A stretch of DNA of 64,000 nucleotides from Tubiluchus corallicola. Lineage: Eukaryota > Priapulida > Priapulimorpha > Priapulimorphida > Tubiluchidae. A program made the translations under genes and the position numbers. Shown here one piece after another: positions 48,001 through 60,300 of the stretch (within the stretch, counting starts at the first letter, position 1; each line of letters opens with the position of its first letter). The DNA lies in assembly GCA_030141605.1 (NCBI GenBank), contig JAQGDQ010000131.1, positions 434,001-498,000 on the forward strand. Direction: 5' to 3'. The notes beneath the pieces were generated by a model. That model searched no databases, was not told the DNA's origin, and worked only from the letters and a program-made list of their open reading frames with translations.

Positions 48001-51000
48001 GGCTTAACAGCACCACTTTCAAAAGTTTTCCAACAACATTGGGTAGCCAGGTAAAAACTAGTATTTTCTTACTCTCTTCGCAAGGCTTTTTGGTTTTTCT
48101 TATACCATCATATTGTTTTGATATTTGGTTGCACCATCTCTTATGATGATGATGTGTTTTTATAAATTACAGAAAAATCATAGTGCAAAACATGTGCATT
48201 TATGTATGAAATTATCATGTGTGCTGTCAAAGAGTTGTGATTGAATTTGTTTTTTATACCCTTGGGTGCACTGCAAGCTGAAATCCAGCATCAAAGACAG
48301 TGTCTACTCAACGAGATATTTGTGGCGTGACCATAGCCTAGTCAGTATCATGGATACACTTAGTCGCCTAGAACTTGAGCTGCAGTTGGTGGTGACCTTG
48401 TTTCCCCTGTGAAAAGTAGGAGTTTCAAAAGCAAACCCCTCGGGCTGGGCAAGTAATCAAATGTTTAGCTTCTAGAAACAACGATGTTAACCGATGGGGG
48501 AGCGGGTGACAGATTCAAAGCAAAACCGTTGTTATAGCATATTAGTGTTTGATAAACATACCTGTTTACAAACAAAGCTGTACTTAACATGCATTACAAT
48601 GCATTATACATTATTACTTGTATACATTTGAATTGGGGTAGCCCATGCCAAGCGTTTTTGAGTCAATGGAGCAACTGATTCTATTAACCATGAGTCTAAT
48701 AAATGGTGCCTACTGTAGTATGAGGTAAGCAGCCAAAGTCTACAAGCGATAACACCTGCTGAAACGAGTTGGCATCAAACCCAGATCATTCCACTTGCAC
48801 GAAAGCATTCCTATCCACTCAGTAGCCACAAAATTTTGCCACACCTTTATGTATAAGGTTGATGTTCAGGAGTTTATGTTGGACAGCTCTATAATATTAA
48901 GCAAAAATTAAGCTCATAGACTCAGATTCTTATCTTTATGTGAAATGTTTTATTTAGGTGTAGCGTTGATATCACACGCTCCTGAGAAACTCCCTGCAAA
49001 GGTTCAAAAGCCAAAAGAAGATGGCGCTAATGCTACGACTTCCAGTGAGCAAACGGGAAGTGATCGAATTGCCCAGCTGGCAGCTAAGGGAAAGCTGGGA
49101 AACAGACAGCAGTTGCGCAACAGGCAACCACTGACTCGGGAAGAGAAATCAGCTGAAATGCAGGTTTGTATTAAAGGGGCATTAGCTGATAATGCTACAT
49201 CTGCTTGTCTAAAGATGTCGTTGTATAATGTTTTCGCATCTACTAAAATTATTATTGAATTAACAGAAGCTGGTGTACTTTTAGGAGGACTTCGTTTGGT
49301 CAGTATCTTTGGTAGAGACTTATAAGAATTATCATTAGAATGCATTTCTTTGAAAATTATCAGAGGTGGTTTCACATTTGTAAGTTGCTTTTGAAAAATC
49401 TTGTCTTGCTGTAGAAGCAAGATACGGGGTAACATTCTAAAAAGTTGTGATGCAGACATATTATTACTTTATGGAATGATTCATTGCTGTCTTACTCTTT
49501 ATAGACATATTCTATATTTCAAGTTAACTAAAACCTGCTTGATTAAAAAGAAATCAAATTCTGTGTAACTTCTGAGACCTGCAGAATTAAAAATAAAATA
49601 TAAAAATATCTTTAATTTTTAGTTTATATTAACTACCTCTTTATTTTTATTATGGATGCACAACACCACTCATGAATGTCTGTAGATTAGTTTATTTAAT
49701 TACTGAATCAGATTGGAAACTAAATATCGATCTTGTTTTACAGAGAAAACTTAATGCAATGATGAAAGAACTTGAAGAACAAGAACAAGCACAGATAGTT
49801 AAACTGGGTGATGCCAGTATAGCTGCTCCGTTTACATCAAAATTGTCATCCGTACAATGTAGTGAGTACCTAGCACCTCATTCTTTCATTATCTGTTCAA
49901 GACAGCATTACTTGTACAGTGAAGTGTCTAAATTGTAATGTGAAGATTTTAGTCATTACAACATTGTCTCTGTAACATGTTACACTATTTGTGCAGAAAA
50001 ACAGTTTTCTGCACAAGGAACTTTCAACAAACACAAGGGAACTTTCTTTTCAAAATTAATCTTTCACCTTGTATTATACCTGAATTAAACACTGTTTTTT
50101 TGAAACACTATTTTCTTTTGTTCAACTACATAAAACAGTTTTTGTTGGAAAAACCGATCATAAAAGAAACTATCTTTTAATACAGACAATTAACAAAGAC
50201 TTTATCAACTGATATGTATTTTTATTTATGGCTCCACAAATAGTTTTTTTTTTAATTGCAAGAACTTTCTGTTGATCATGATATTGGGCTTGTAATCCAA
50301 AAATTCATGGGTTCAAATCCATACTCAGTACTGACTTAACATTTTTTGTCTTGGCCAAATTTTGTTTTACTAATTAAGATTTCATTTTTTTGTTATTTCT
50401 TCTCCAACTCTTTTTCTGTTTCAGTATGTCACATTATCAAACAAGGTCGTTGTACCCTGGTCACAACACTGCAGATGTTTAAAATACTTGCACTGAATGC
50501 ACTGATCTTGGCCTATAGTCAGTCAGTGCTGTACCTCGACGGAATTAAATTCTCTGATGCTCAGGCCACAATGCAAGGTCTTCTGCTTGCTGGATGCTTT
50601 CTGTTTATTTCACGTTCAAAGGTAAACACCATTGCTTAAGATTTGATGTACATTAAGCTAGCGAGCTGTTAAGTATTTGTTCACAACTGAAGAAGTTTGT
50701 GAAATGGATTTCTAACTTCAGTTATTCCAACAGGGTTTTTAAAAGCTTGTTTTTTAATCACTTTTATCTTTTTTTATTAGATTTGACAATTCAACATGTT
50801 GGGACCCATAGGCGGGACAAAGTTATAAACATGTATTAGTTGCTAACCAGACTATTTTATGCTTTCTTTAACTGAGTTATTATATCAATTACTAGCACTT
50901 TTGATTTTACTGTTTGTCTGTCTTTCAGCCATTAAAAACATTGTCCAGGAGTAGACCATTGCCAAACATATTTAACATTTACACAATTACCACTGTTATG

Positions 51001-53727
51001 CTGCAGTTTGCTGTACATTTTAGCTGTTTATTCTACCTAGTTCAAGAAGCCAAAGCCCGGTCACCTGGCAGGTATGTTTTGACTGTAATTAATAACTACT
51101 TACAGTACAGGTATAGCGTTAGTGGTATGACATTTTAATGTCATCTATGACATGTGAACAAATATCGGAAGGTATAGTTAGTTATAAAGCTCATTCCTTA
51201 TGTAGACTGGCAATCCTAATTTGCACTGAAACTAATATTAAGAAGTCTAGTATAGCTTTTGCACTAGGTGTAGACCTAGTTATAGTATCGCCCCGTTATT
51301 TGTATAAACAGTATTTTCAGCATGGACATGTACTGAACTATGATTGGATGTAGTCCTCCGCAATATAAACTGAGTATGGTTTTTGCTGCTTTCAGCATTT
51401 TACTACAACAGTAAAATGCAAAATGTAGAATTTAATTTTGAACATTTTTTGTGGGACAAAATCCTATTTATGAAAATATGCTATTAATTGATGTTAGGTG
51501 ACAAACTTAATCATTGATTCAGCTTACAGTATTTTTATTCTTTTTTGGACTTAGGGAGGAAGCTGTGATAGACTTAGAAGAAGATTTTAAGCCAGATCTG
51601 TTAAACAGTACGGTGTATATCATTTCCATGTTTCTACAAGTGTCTACCTTTGCTACTAACTATAAGGTAATGTTACGAAACATCTTTATTAACTTGTAGC
51701 TATTGTGTTTTTGTAGGGGGTTCCAGGAAATGTTTGCCTCGCTGTACAGAAAGAGCCAAAAAGAATAGATAAAAACTAACATCATAAATAGCATTTAATT
51801 TTGAGTGAAGAATGCTTAACTAAGTTGTCTTAATATCTAGCATCTTAGTATGTTAACAGCTAAGCCTGAAACACTGCAGGACAGAAATGAACGGGTATGA
51901 TTCACGTTGGTATCTCAATGGAAATGGTGTCACTACTGCTTTCTTTTTCTCACTTCGTTACTTTTTGATTTCCGACAATCAGTAGCGGAACGAACTTTAA
52001 AAAACAAACTAAAAAGAAATGATATAATGACTAAAATGTCAAATATATGTTTGCATCTACTTGTGTTTACTTTTATGTTAATTTGGCCATCATTTCTTGA
52101 CACCCTATACATAAGATTTGTTAATTTTTATTGTGCCAAGCTAATCATTTCCATCAACTTCAATGATTTTTTGCTGCCAGATGCACTTTCACTCTTTTAT
52201 TCACTGGTGAACTGTATTTCTGTGCATTTTAATTGCAACTTACTAGTGCTGCATTTTTCAGTTCGTTTGTTAAGTTTTTTGTATGCAGCTTGTTTCTCAT
52301 TCATATCATTTCTCATGTAAGCTGTAAAATTACTACCAAATAGTAATAAGTAGCTGTAGCAAGTCAATGCCAAAGTACCTGTGCATATAAGTACTTTGAG
52401 TGACGTGTTTGCGACCATTAGTACGACCATTGTGCTAGTAAAACAACTGATTTGTATTAAACGTGTCGGAATTTTTTTTACCTATTATTGCACTATACTC
52501 AGAGTGATTCTAAAATTCTACATCATGCTAAAAATTGTAAACACTAGCATTTCAAGAACCTGTGCTACATTTGAAGCAATAACAGATATTACTTTTATTG
52601 GCTGAGTTGCTAAATATTTTTATAAAAAATTATTAGAATTACATCTTAATAGAAATGCCAGTTGTAAATTTTTCATTGTTAATACAGTACATGTATATTG
52701 CAAGACATTTTTGTTTGGTCAACAACTCAGCTGCGTGTATTTTGCTATTTGCAGCTAAAATAATAATGTTATTGCTATTTTAGTGCGTAAGTCTTAAGTC
52801 TTCTAATTCTGTATAATGCTTTATACAGGGTCATCCTTTTATGGAAAGTCTTCTAGAAAATAAACCGCTACTGTACAGCTTGTTGTTTTCTGGTAGTGTC
52901 ATCGTCTCTTTAGCCGCAGGCCTGATGCCTGAGTTTTCCAAGTATTTTGAGATAGAAGAATTTCCAAATGATGTAAGTAATTTACTGGACTATATATGAT
53001 ATTGTAGACAATCTAAAGGTTTGTCACTCGATCACAGTGACAGTGTACATTTCGTTCATGCAGATCACACAAAAATGCCACTGTCCATGTAAAATAAGGA
53101 ACTACTGGCTACTCATAAGAAGAAGAATGTGAATATAGGCTCAAAGAACTAGAAGTTCTTGTAACTAATTTGCCAGGGACATGAGGTCTCAGTTGCCGTT
53201 CTTATTGAAGAGAGGTTTCATTAGCTACGAAATAATTTTTACGGGAAAAGAATCCCACAGACAGGAGGCACAGGGCATGAAGGAAACATCAGATTTAGAC
53301 TGCCTCACACCTAGGAATGACCTTGCAGCTTGTGCGTTTTTGTTACTTTTGTGCGATTTGCATCAAAATAGTGCTAAGCATCAACAGTTCATGTGGGTTT
53401 AAGTGAACCTATGAATACTAAATAATTGTGGGTCAATTTAAAAAACCCATCCTGCTTAAAATCCTGTCAAGTTTTCTCAGTGGTCACCCGTCCATTTACT
53501 AATCAAGCTAGCTTAACTGTCATAGCATGCCATGACCACTCAGTTATTTCTGTGTGCCTATTCAATCCTGTACATATTTGATGTAAAAGTTAAGTAAAAA
53601 ATGAAATTTTATTTTTCAGTTCAAATGGATTCTACTACAAGTGTTATTAGTCGACTTGGTTGTTGCATTTGTGATTGACAGAGCGTTGCAGTTCCTTTTT
53701 GGACGAGCCAAGTTACGACAAGAGTAA
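33261..53727 (+). CDS. ATP13A1: P5A-type ATPase (ER transmembrane-helix dislocase), complete
   Basis: This P-type ATPase of the ER removes misinserted tail-anchored and signal helices. It has 24 exons and 1174 residues (human 1204). Exons 1-12: 33261-33518, 34086-34175, 36650-36843, 38029-38257, 38747-38816, 39133-39239, 39743-39872, 40419-40601, 42350-42487, 42818-42938, 43380-43534, 44588-44763. Exons 13-24: 45010-45120, 45915-46040, 46415-46523, 47028-47137, 47343-47532, 48958-49163, 49744-49861, 50425-50621, 50929-51071, 51555-51666, 52829-52972, 53620-53727. Phases agree throughout. Key residues: LTGES (308-311), the P5A signature PPELP (445-449), phosphorylated D488 in DKTGT, and GDGTND (818-823). 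[38 protein letters not shown], split at 38029, is highly conserved. Poly(A) signal AATAAA is at 53951. Confidence 0.96.
33716..33773 (+). repeat. 29-bp tandem duplication, ATP13A1 intron 1
   Basis: Two adjacent copies of a 29-bp unit beginning GGCACTAATAACACTTTCAT differ at one base. This is probably a local slippage duplication. Confidence 0.85.
35488..35510. repeat. (TA)n microsatellite, ATP13A1 intron 2
   Basis: This is a short TA run. The rest of intron 2 (34176-36649) holds no recognised feature. The frames at 35971-36582 have no splice context or family resemblance. Confidence 0.8.
37425..37875 (+). repeat. Dispersed repeat R1, copy 2 (ATP13A1 intron 3)
   Basis: This is an inverted copy of the 15780-16195 block, beginning CTATTGATAGCATCAC and ending GGGTCCGGTTTTCC. 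Its plus-strand frame at 37568-37825 ([39 protein letters not shown]) parallels the minus-strand frame in copy 1. Similarity covers the whole block and is not restricted to the frame. Confidence 0.7.
41886..42031. repeat. (TTA)n trinucleotide microsatellite, ATP13A1 intron 8
   Basis: About 45-48 TTA repeats with few interruptions lie in the 1.75 kb intron 8. The apparent poly-Tyr and poly-Leu frames are artefacts. Confidence 0.95.
47846..47881. repeat. (ATC)n microsatellite, ATP13A1 intron 17
   Basis: A short CATCAT run lies in the 1.4 kb intron 17 (47533-48957). Confidence 0.8.
48750..48835 (-). repeat. tRNA-like SINE fragment, ATP13A1 intron 17
   Basis: On the minus strand, GTGGCTACTGAGTGGATAGG is followed about 30 bp later by CTGGGTTTGATGCC. 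This resembles the A-box and B-box order of a tRNA-derived SINE. Confidence 0.4.
50281..50345 (+). repeat. tRNA-like SINE fragment, ATP13A1 intron 19
   Basis: TTGGGCTTGTAATCCAA, then TTCATGGGTTCAAATCCATA, looks like an anticodon arm followed by a T arm/B box. The 5' half of a tRNA is not recognisable, so a tRNA-derived SINE or pseudogene is likely. Confidence 0.4.
53474..53548 (-). repeat. 5S-rRNA-like SINE fragment, ATP13A1 intron 23
   Basis: On the minus strand, AGTTAAGCTAGC is followed by GATTAGTAAATGGACGGGTGACC. This resembles the 5S rRNA internal promoter region, where AAGCTAAGCA is followed by GGTTAGTACTTGGATGGGWGACC. Related copies are at 57505-57590 and 59931-60000. Confidence 0.5.
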
Positions 53728-55225
53728 CGTCATGCACGCTTTTAGGAAATCTTATACAATTTTTAACTTTTAAAGATTTTTATTTATTTTGTCAACTATA
53801 TTACATGGTCAACATTTGTGCAATGGTTCAAAGAGATACTTATTTTTGTTTATGAACATTTGATTTATCATGCAAGGTACGAGACTGTATGTTTGCCCGT
53901 TCTTGTTGCTGTGTTGTCCAAGAAAAGAACTGTAACATGTAGAGCGGTGAAATAAATGTTATGCTGTAAATAAGCAATTCGTTCTATTTTGTTGTTATAA
54001 ATGATAATAATAAATGCATATTTCACATTAGAATAGAATTTGCCAATGTGTTTAAATATGTAGGCCCTTCTGTTAACACATTGTTTTTTGTACAAGTTTA
54101 TTAAATTTCTGCTAAGTGTGCAAAGATGCTGGTGTGTTTGGCAACTCTGACTCGAATCAATGGCAACAACTGTTTATGTTTTACTTCACTTATGAAGAGG
54201 CTGTGTAGTGTCATACACCTGCAATTTATAATTAATCTGCTCTAACCTATTGTGGTTTTTAAAGCTAATTAGAATAATTATGACACTCGCATAATAACTT
54301 GAACAATGGGCTTAACAAAATTAAATAATTGATTTTGTTAAGTCAACAAAAGTCAGTCTTCAACAAATAGTGCAGCAATATATCACTGAAATTTCATTTT
54401 TTATTATACAGCTTTTAAGCTGTTTAAAATGTTTACAATAATGCTGTATGTACATTTTCGACAACAAAAAAGCATCTTTATTAGTGTGACTTGCATCTCC
54501 AATTTTTTGTACATTGCACTGACAGAATTTTCTTACAATAATCCAAACCATATTCTTTGCGCAATTAGATTTTGCAAAGATAAACAAAGACATTAATGGG
54601 CACTTCATATTCAAAATCGTTTCCAAATTTAACATCTTTTCAGTTGAATTTGCATGTCTAAGACAAGCAGTGTTCATCATGTTGAGTGTGCCTTAATTAT
54701 TACCCTGTTACAACCCAAGAATATTAAACTATGCAAAATAATGACATTCAGCTTAGAACTCTGACAAGAAACTTTTGTCGATGCTCTTATAAACCTTTAA
54801 CTCTCTTCCCAACCTAAACGAAAAACAAGAGTATAATCACGAGATATTATTGTTTACATGTTATTCATTAGGCCTGTGTAGGTGTGTACTTAACATGCTG
54901 ACACAAGTTAATGCAATCAATGAACAGAAGATGGTTAAGTAATCCAATGAGACCGCCAGTTAACATGTTAAATTGAAACAGTAAATGTAAGAAAATAGTT
55001 TTTCTTTATAAAAGCAAATCTGCCAACTCTCATGCTTTAGGTGCGTGTCACAAGCATTCAGTTGTCAAGCATTTCACACACAAGTTTGCAAGTCACCTGG
55101 TTTTCTTTGCTGTCAGCAGCAATTGTGACACTAGTAGCACTACTGTCAATAATACAATAGTGTTCATACGTTTCACGACATATATTATACTAAGGTATTA
55201 AAATTAAAAATTAAGCATAAATGTA
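53728..55225. other. ATP13A1 3' UTR and intergenic DNA
   Basis: ATP13A1 transcripts probably end shortly after the AATAAA at 53951-53956. The minus-strand frame at 54360-54680 has no family resemblance and is not annotated. No other feature was found. Confidence 0.4.
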
Positions 55226-56230
55226 CAATCTAGCCTCGTTATCTCGCCCCTCGTTATGCCGCCAAACTCGTCTCTCACCATAGAAAGTACCAGGACGGAT
55301 TTTCTGCTTTGATATTTACCTCGTTAAGTCACCACCCTCGCTTCTCGCCCTCATCACGTCATGCTAGGATGAGTGCTTATGTAAACTATATTCGTTATGT
55401 CGCCAAACAGACAAACTCAGAGGTGAATCGATCAATACATATACCGCGTGTCGATCGATATAACCGCAGTATGCAGACAATGCTGCTGTACTCGATAGAC
55501 AGACATAATTAATCTAGTGTGTGTCTCACCAGGATTAGATTAGGAGTGCTGTGGTTGGTTAATGCACAGAGAAACTAAAGCGTCACCGATATCCTTACTC
55601 TATAACACCAAAGCTGCGTTTAAGTTTGAGTTTCCACAAAGTGTGAGCAACTTTACATGATGTCTCTGAAGCGAAAAATGTTTTGTCTTAATCCTGAACA
55701 AAAAAAGGAAATTTGTATTTATCATACGAATAATTCTTCAAAGACACAGCAGGAAATTGCTACTGTATTTAGTGCGAAATTTGGTGACACTGTTAGCCGG
55801 AGAAGTGTAGGACATATAATAGCGAGTAAAGAAAAATGGATGCAAAGTCATGGTCACAGTGGCTCAACGAAATTGTGACATGGACAGCATTCCAATCTGA
55901 ATTATTTCAGTCGTCAGTAACTCATTTGTGAACATTTCTAAATCTTTCGCTAAGTTTATTGCATTTAAGTGTATACTCGAAAAAGGTTTTTTAAATAAAA
56001 AAGTAACATTTTAAGATTATTTTTATGACATTTTTTCATTTCTGATTTAATGTTGATTGGTATCATAATGCGAAATATATTTTATATGTACATAGAGGAA
56101 CACTATGTTAATCAACTATTATGTATATACATATAGACTAACTTCGTTATATTCCCGTTATCTCGCCATACTCGCCTCTCGCCAAAAATTTGCCCTAGAC
56201 GGACAGTGGCGAGATAACGAGGCTAGACTG
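55226..56230 (+). mobile_element. Pogo/Tigger-like element with truncated transposase
   Basis: This 1005-bp unit has inverted ends CARTCTAGCCTCGTTATCTC and flanking TA on both sides. A plus-strand frame at 55657-55878 reads LNPEQKKEICIYHTNNSSKTQQEIATVF and then VSRRSVGHII. This is the N-terminal helix-turn-helix of Tigger/CENP-B-type transposases. The frame stops after 73 codons and the DDE domain is missing. Sub-terminal segments repeat the CTCGCC and CGTTAT motifs. Confidence 0.8.
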
Positions 56231-56451
56231 TATATATAAAGCATAACGAACTGTAATAAATGCATAAGAATGCTCAGCAGTATACAAAAATAGATTTAGT
56301 TTTTTTATTTTCCTTTAACTTTTTCTGCAGCCAACCTCAACATTATGAAATTTGCTGGGCCTAATGGCATGAATTAACTATTGCAGGTTTCACTAGAAAT
56401 GAACTGCATAAAATGCTTTTATATTTGCTACCTAATTCAAAATTGTAGATA

Positions 56452-56903
56452 CAGTTATACCTCCGTTGTTTCGACCAGAAAATTTGAGCTGAAATTGTCT
56501 CCGCTCTCGACCAAAATTTTGGTACTCGACCAACCGCCAAACACGTGATGAACATATGCACAGCGAGGAGTAGAGCCGAGCGTAACCGACAGCAACCGAG
56601 AGTAGTCACGCACGTGTTTCCGATCTTGCCTACGTATGCCATCACACCGTTACCAACACGTAAGGTTTTCATGCAGGAATAATTATGTTTTTCTTATCTA
56701 TTATATCATATCTACTGTTTGAATAAACATTTTTGCATTATTATATTTCGTTTTAGTAATACTTTACAGTTCATTTGGTGCTTCAGAACAGATTATTTGC
56801 TTTTACGTTATTTCTTATGGGAATAAATGATTCGGTACTCGACCAAATCGGTTTTCAAACGCTTTTTAGGAACGAATTATGGTCAAAAACAGAGGTATGA
56901 CTG
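56452..56903. mobile_element. Pogo/Tigger-like MITE
   Basis: This 452-bp unit starts CAGTTATACCTCCGTTGTTTCGACC-like and ends with the near-complement GGTCAAAAACAGAGGTATGACTG. It is flanked by TA on both sides and has no coding frame. The motif TACTCGACCAA occurs near both ends (about 56523 and 56836). It lies 220 bp from the previous element. Confidence 0.75.
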
Positions 56904-57319
56904 TATATACAGTAATTATTGTTTTGTATATATTTCCATTGTTACTCATTATCTATATCTTTGAATTGTGTATTGCATTATTTTGCAAAATAAATGACAT
57001 ATAGCTGATTAAATCAAAAACTTTTTAATTATTGATACAAACGAATTCTGTTTTAATACTAGACTAGGCTAGTTTTTGGCTTTGCTTACTGTATTTTTAG
57101 CATAAAACAGATCTCATTGCACTTTTCACTCTTATGGTAGATATCAAGCAGTAACTGTTTGTTAGATGACGGTGCACAAAATAAATATTCATATATCTGC
57201 TATCAGTATATTAACCAAGCAAATCACATTAATTTGCATAAAACGACTACTTTATTGTCAAAGAGCGAAAAATGCAAGGTGATATCTCATGAAATGACTT
57301 GTAAAATGTTATGCACAGA
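56904..57319. other. 3' flank of the M16 metallopeptidase gene
   Basis: A minus-strand AATAAA (57251-57256) lies 64 bp beyond the proposed stop codon, consistent with a short 3' UTR. Nothing else was recognised. Confidence 0.45.
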
Positions 57320-60300
57320 TTACCTCTGAAAACCTTGCTGAATCTCGTCAATGCGAGTCGGGTTGACGCACACTGCACATTTGGACTTGCCTGGGTCAAA
57401 CAGGGCCGCCATGTGCTCATTGCCAATGCGAGTCAGATCAGCTTCCGTGACTTTAGTTATGCTGTCCATAAACTCTCTAAAATAACATTCAAAGCAACTG
57501 AGTAGCTAAGTGGTCAAATCAGCACATGAAGTCAAGCACCTCTGAACCCGATTAGTAAATGGATGGGTAACAGCCACAAAAGCTTCAAAGTGTTTCATAT
57601 ATTGCGGTGAACATACATCAAAAAGTGACAAAGACACAGCCACCGGTTCAGCATCTCATTTTAAAGACTATTTGTTGATATTCAAGTAGCTTTAAGTGAT
57701 GTCATCACAACCACCATAATAACATAAGTCCTGCTGTTAGAGTGTTGAAAATGAACTTGCAGTGTGACTATAACAAACATTGTGTTCAAGATACATAATG
57801 CAGTTTATTAAATTGCATACAGAATATTTCATTTAAATTCGAGTTGTACAAAATTAAATCCTTCACTAATTAGAATAAAGAACCCCAAAAAACTAATTCC
57901 ATGTAGCTGTAATCAATAAATTAGCACTTGATTGTTGTTTAGGTAACTTTTTGATTGTTGATCTTAATAAAACCTTACTGGCACTCAGACACATCCTCTA
58001 AATCTACAATGAACTGATGCACATTGTGTATCATCTACTAGAGCACTTGTAGAACATCTTGTAGAACACTCACTGTCGAAAACTGTTCCTGATAATACAA
58101 TCAGGAAAGTATTTAGGCACCAGCTAAGCAAAAAATTTCAGCAACACAATTAAGTGAAGTCCACTAAAATACTAAACTGAAATAAACCATTACAATGTCA
58201 AGGAATTGAAATAATGAATATAATAGTTGATAATTAGCCCTTTTCTGTTTATCACTGTAATCAATTTTATACTAAAGACTTCTATGCGAAACAAGCTGGT
58301 ATATATAGTTTAAGAGAATACACTACCCGATAGTACCTGTTGCAGTCATTATCTACCTCAAATTGCTTTAGTCATTATTAAGCGACTATAGGCCTCACTG
58401 TTAAATACATTAGCTCTTTTATCTGGACCTAAATGCATCTCCGATACAACATGCCTTTTGCTTATCCTTTGTTGTGAATTCTATACCTCTTAAACTTTTT
58501 GTCTGTGTCAAAGTAGAATGCCAGTAGTGATTGTTCGGACGCCAATGTAACCGTCTTTTCCTCATCAATCAATTCAAATAAAAGACTGCTTTTACAAGAT
58601 TCAAGCTGGACAGGATCCCAGCCTGCTTTTCCTGATATATGGTCATCCTAAAATAATAAAGCACATAAATATTTAACATTGTACTTGCACTTTACAATAA
58701 AAAAATACAAATTATCTTGTAAAATATATTAGTAGTATCATGAATATCTCACAGATGGCACCAAATTCCTACAAAAAATGCTAATTAGTGTCCTTTATAA
58801 ATGACTTCTACGGATTCTCATCATGAAAATAATAATAATCATACTAGAACACCACTTTAATATTTCATGCACAGTTTTTCAGTTTCTAGCATTATTTACA
58901 CTATATGAACTATTACGCTTTCTATAAATTATCGTGAATAATGCAAGTTGGTAATTTTTCGGGAACAATATATACACTTTTTAAGCAAAATGGAGAAGCA
59001 TAAATGCAACATTTTAGATAAATGAAAGCACAGACAAGGAACAGTTTTGACAGTTAACTCTGTCATTAACAACCTAGAAATTTATTATTGCACAGAACAT
59101 CTTAATATTCAAATAACATACGATCAACAGTAACAGCTACTTACAACAATGGCTTTAGCTCGTTTGTATGCACTGACTATATGTGATGATTTACACAACA
59201 TAAACTGCAGTAGTCCAACTGGTGGTCGTACTTTTATACTGAAAGAAGAATTTAGAATTGTAGAACCATTTTTAAAAAATTGAACAATTCATTTGTGTTT
59301 CACCAGAATTTTTACACCCATAATACATGTTTAAAACTCTTATACTTTATGCATGTTTGGAATAGAAATTGACAGAATGAAAATCTTAAAAATAAACTTA
59401 CAAATATTATTTTCTGTACACATTTTCAGCATTTTTTTATATTTAACCAGCTACTACCATTTTACATATTCACTTACTATATATGTTTGCTAGCTTGGAA
59501 ATCGCTTCAAAAAGAGTTTAAATGAAGAATAATTAAAATGACTTTACCAGCACAAGAAAATCTACTCTATTTTATTTATCACCGAAAGCTGAATAAAAAG
59601 ACTATCAGGACACAAGATGCTGAAAGGGCCAACAACAAAATGCTGTTGTCGTAACTTGCATCCTAGTGCTACTTAAAGTAATGTCAATCAGAAAAATGAG
59701 GTCACATAATACCGTACGTGTAATGGTATGACAAGCCGTGACCGCGTATTTGTCTCCACATTGGACCCTAAAATAGCAAACATTTGACAAATCATGAATA
59801 ATCATTAGAAATAATCATAAACAATCTAGGTCATTCAAATTGAATTTTGAAAAATATAAATTTATTTCACCTTAAAATTCATAATATAGACAAAATTGCA
59901 GATGTCGAGTTTTTTATTAGAATGGCTGTAGCTTGTGGTTAGCAGTCAAAGTTAGCAGTGTCAAGGTTAGCCGATAAATGGATAACCTAATTTCAACAGT
60001 GTCCCGCCATATGTCTAGCATGTTAGTCCACTTACTTCTAACTGTGTTAGGTACTGTATGAACACCATGATGGCAGGCAGGTCAGGGTGTCTGTGTGAAG
60101 TAATGCACTTAACAGTTTGTGATAAGAAAGCCGACTCTAATGCGCCAACGCCTATGATGACACCAGTTGCCAGTCCTTCATCAGGTGAATTGAGTAAATC
60201 TGAGCACTTCTTAACAGGAGACAATCTAGAAGAATGAAAAATTCTCTTCAATGTCTTCACTTTAGCTAGCCATAACTCAATGATAAATTTTTACATAAAG

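Noticed and set aside
49004-49459. 151-codon minus-strand frame, one of the longest in the window
   Set aside because: It lies antisense to ATP13A1 exon 18, which is a certain coding exon; no homology to known proteins.
50281-50345. A functional tRNA gene at the GGGTTCAAATCC box
   Set aside because: No acceptor stem or D arm of correct spacing could be paired; a SINE or tRNA pseudogene fits better.
54360-54680. 106-codon minus-strand frame downstream of ATP13A1
   Set aside because: No recognisable domain, no splice or poly(A) context; considered for an extra exon of the M16 gene but its end is better explained at 57320.
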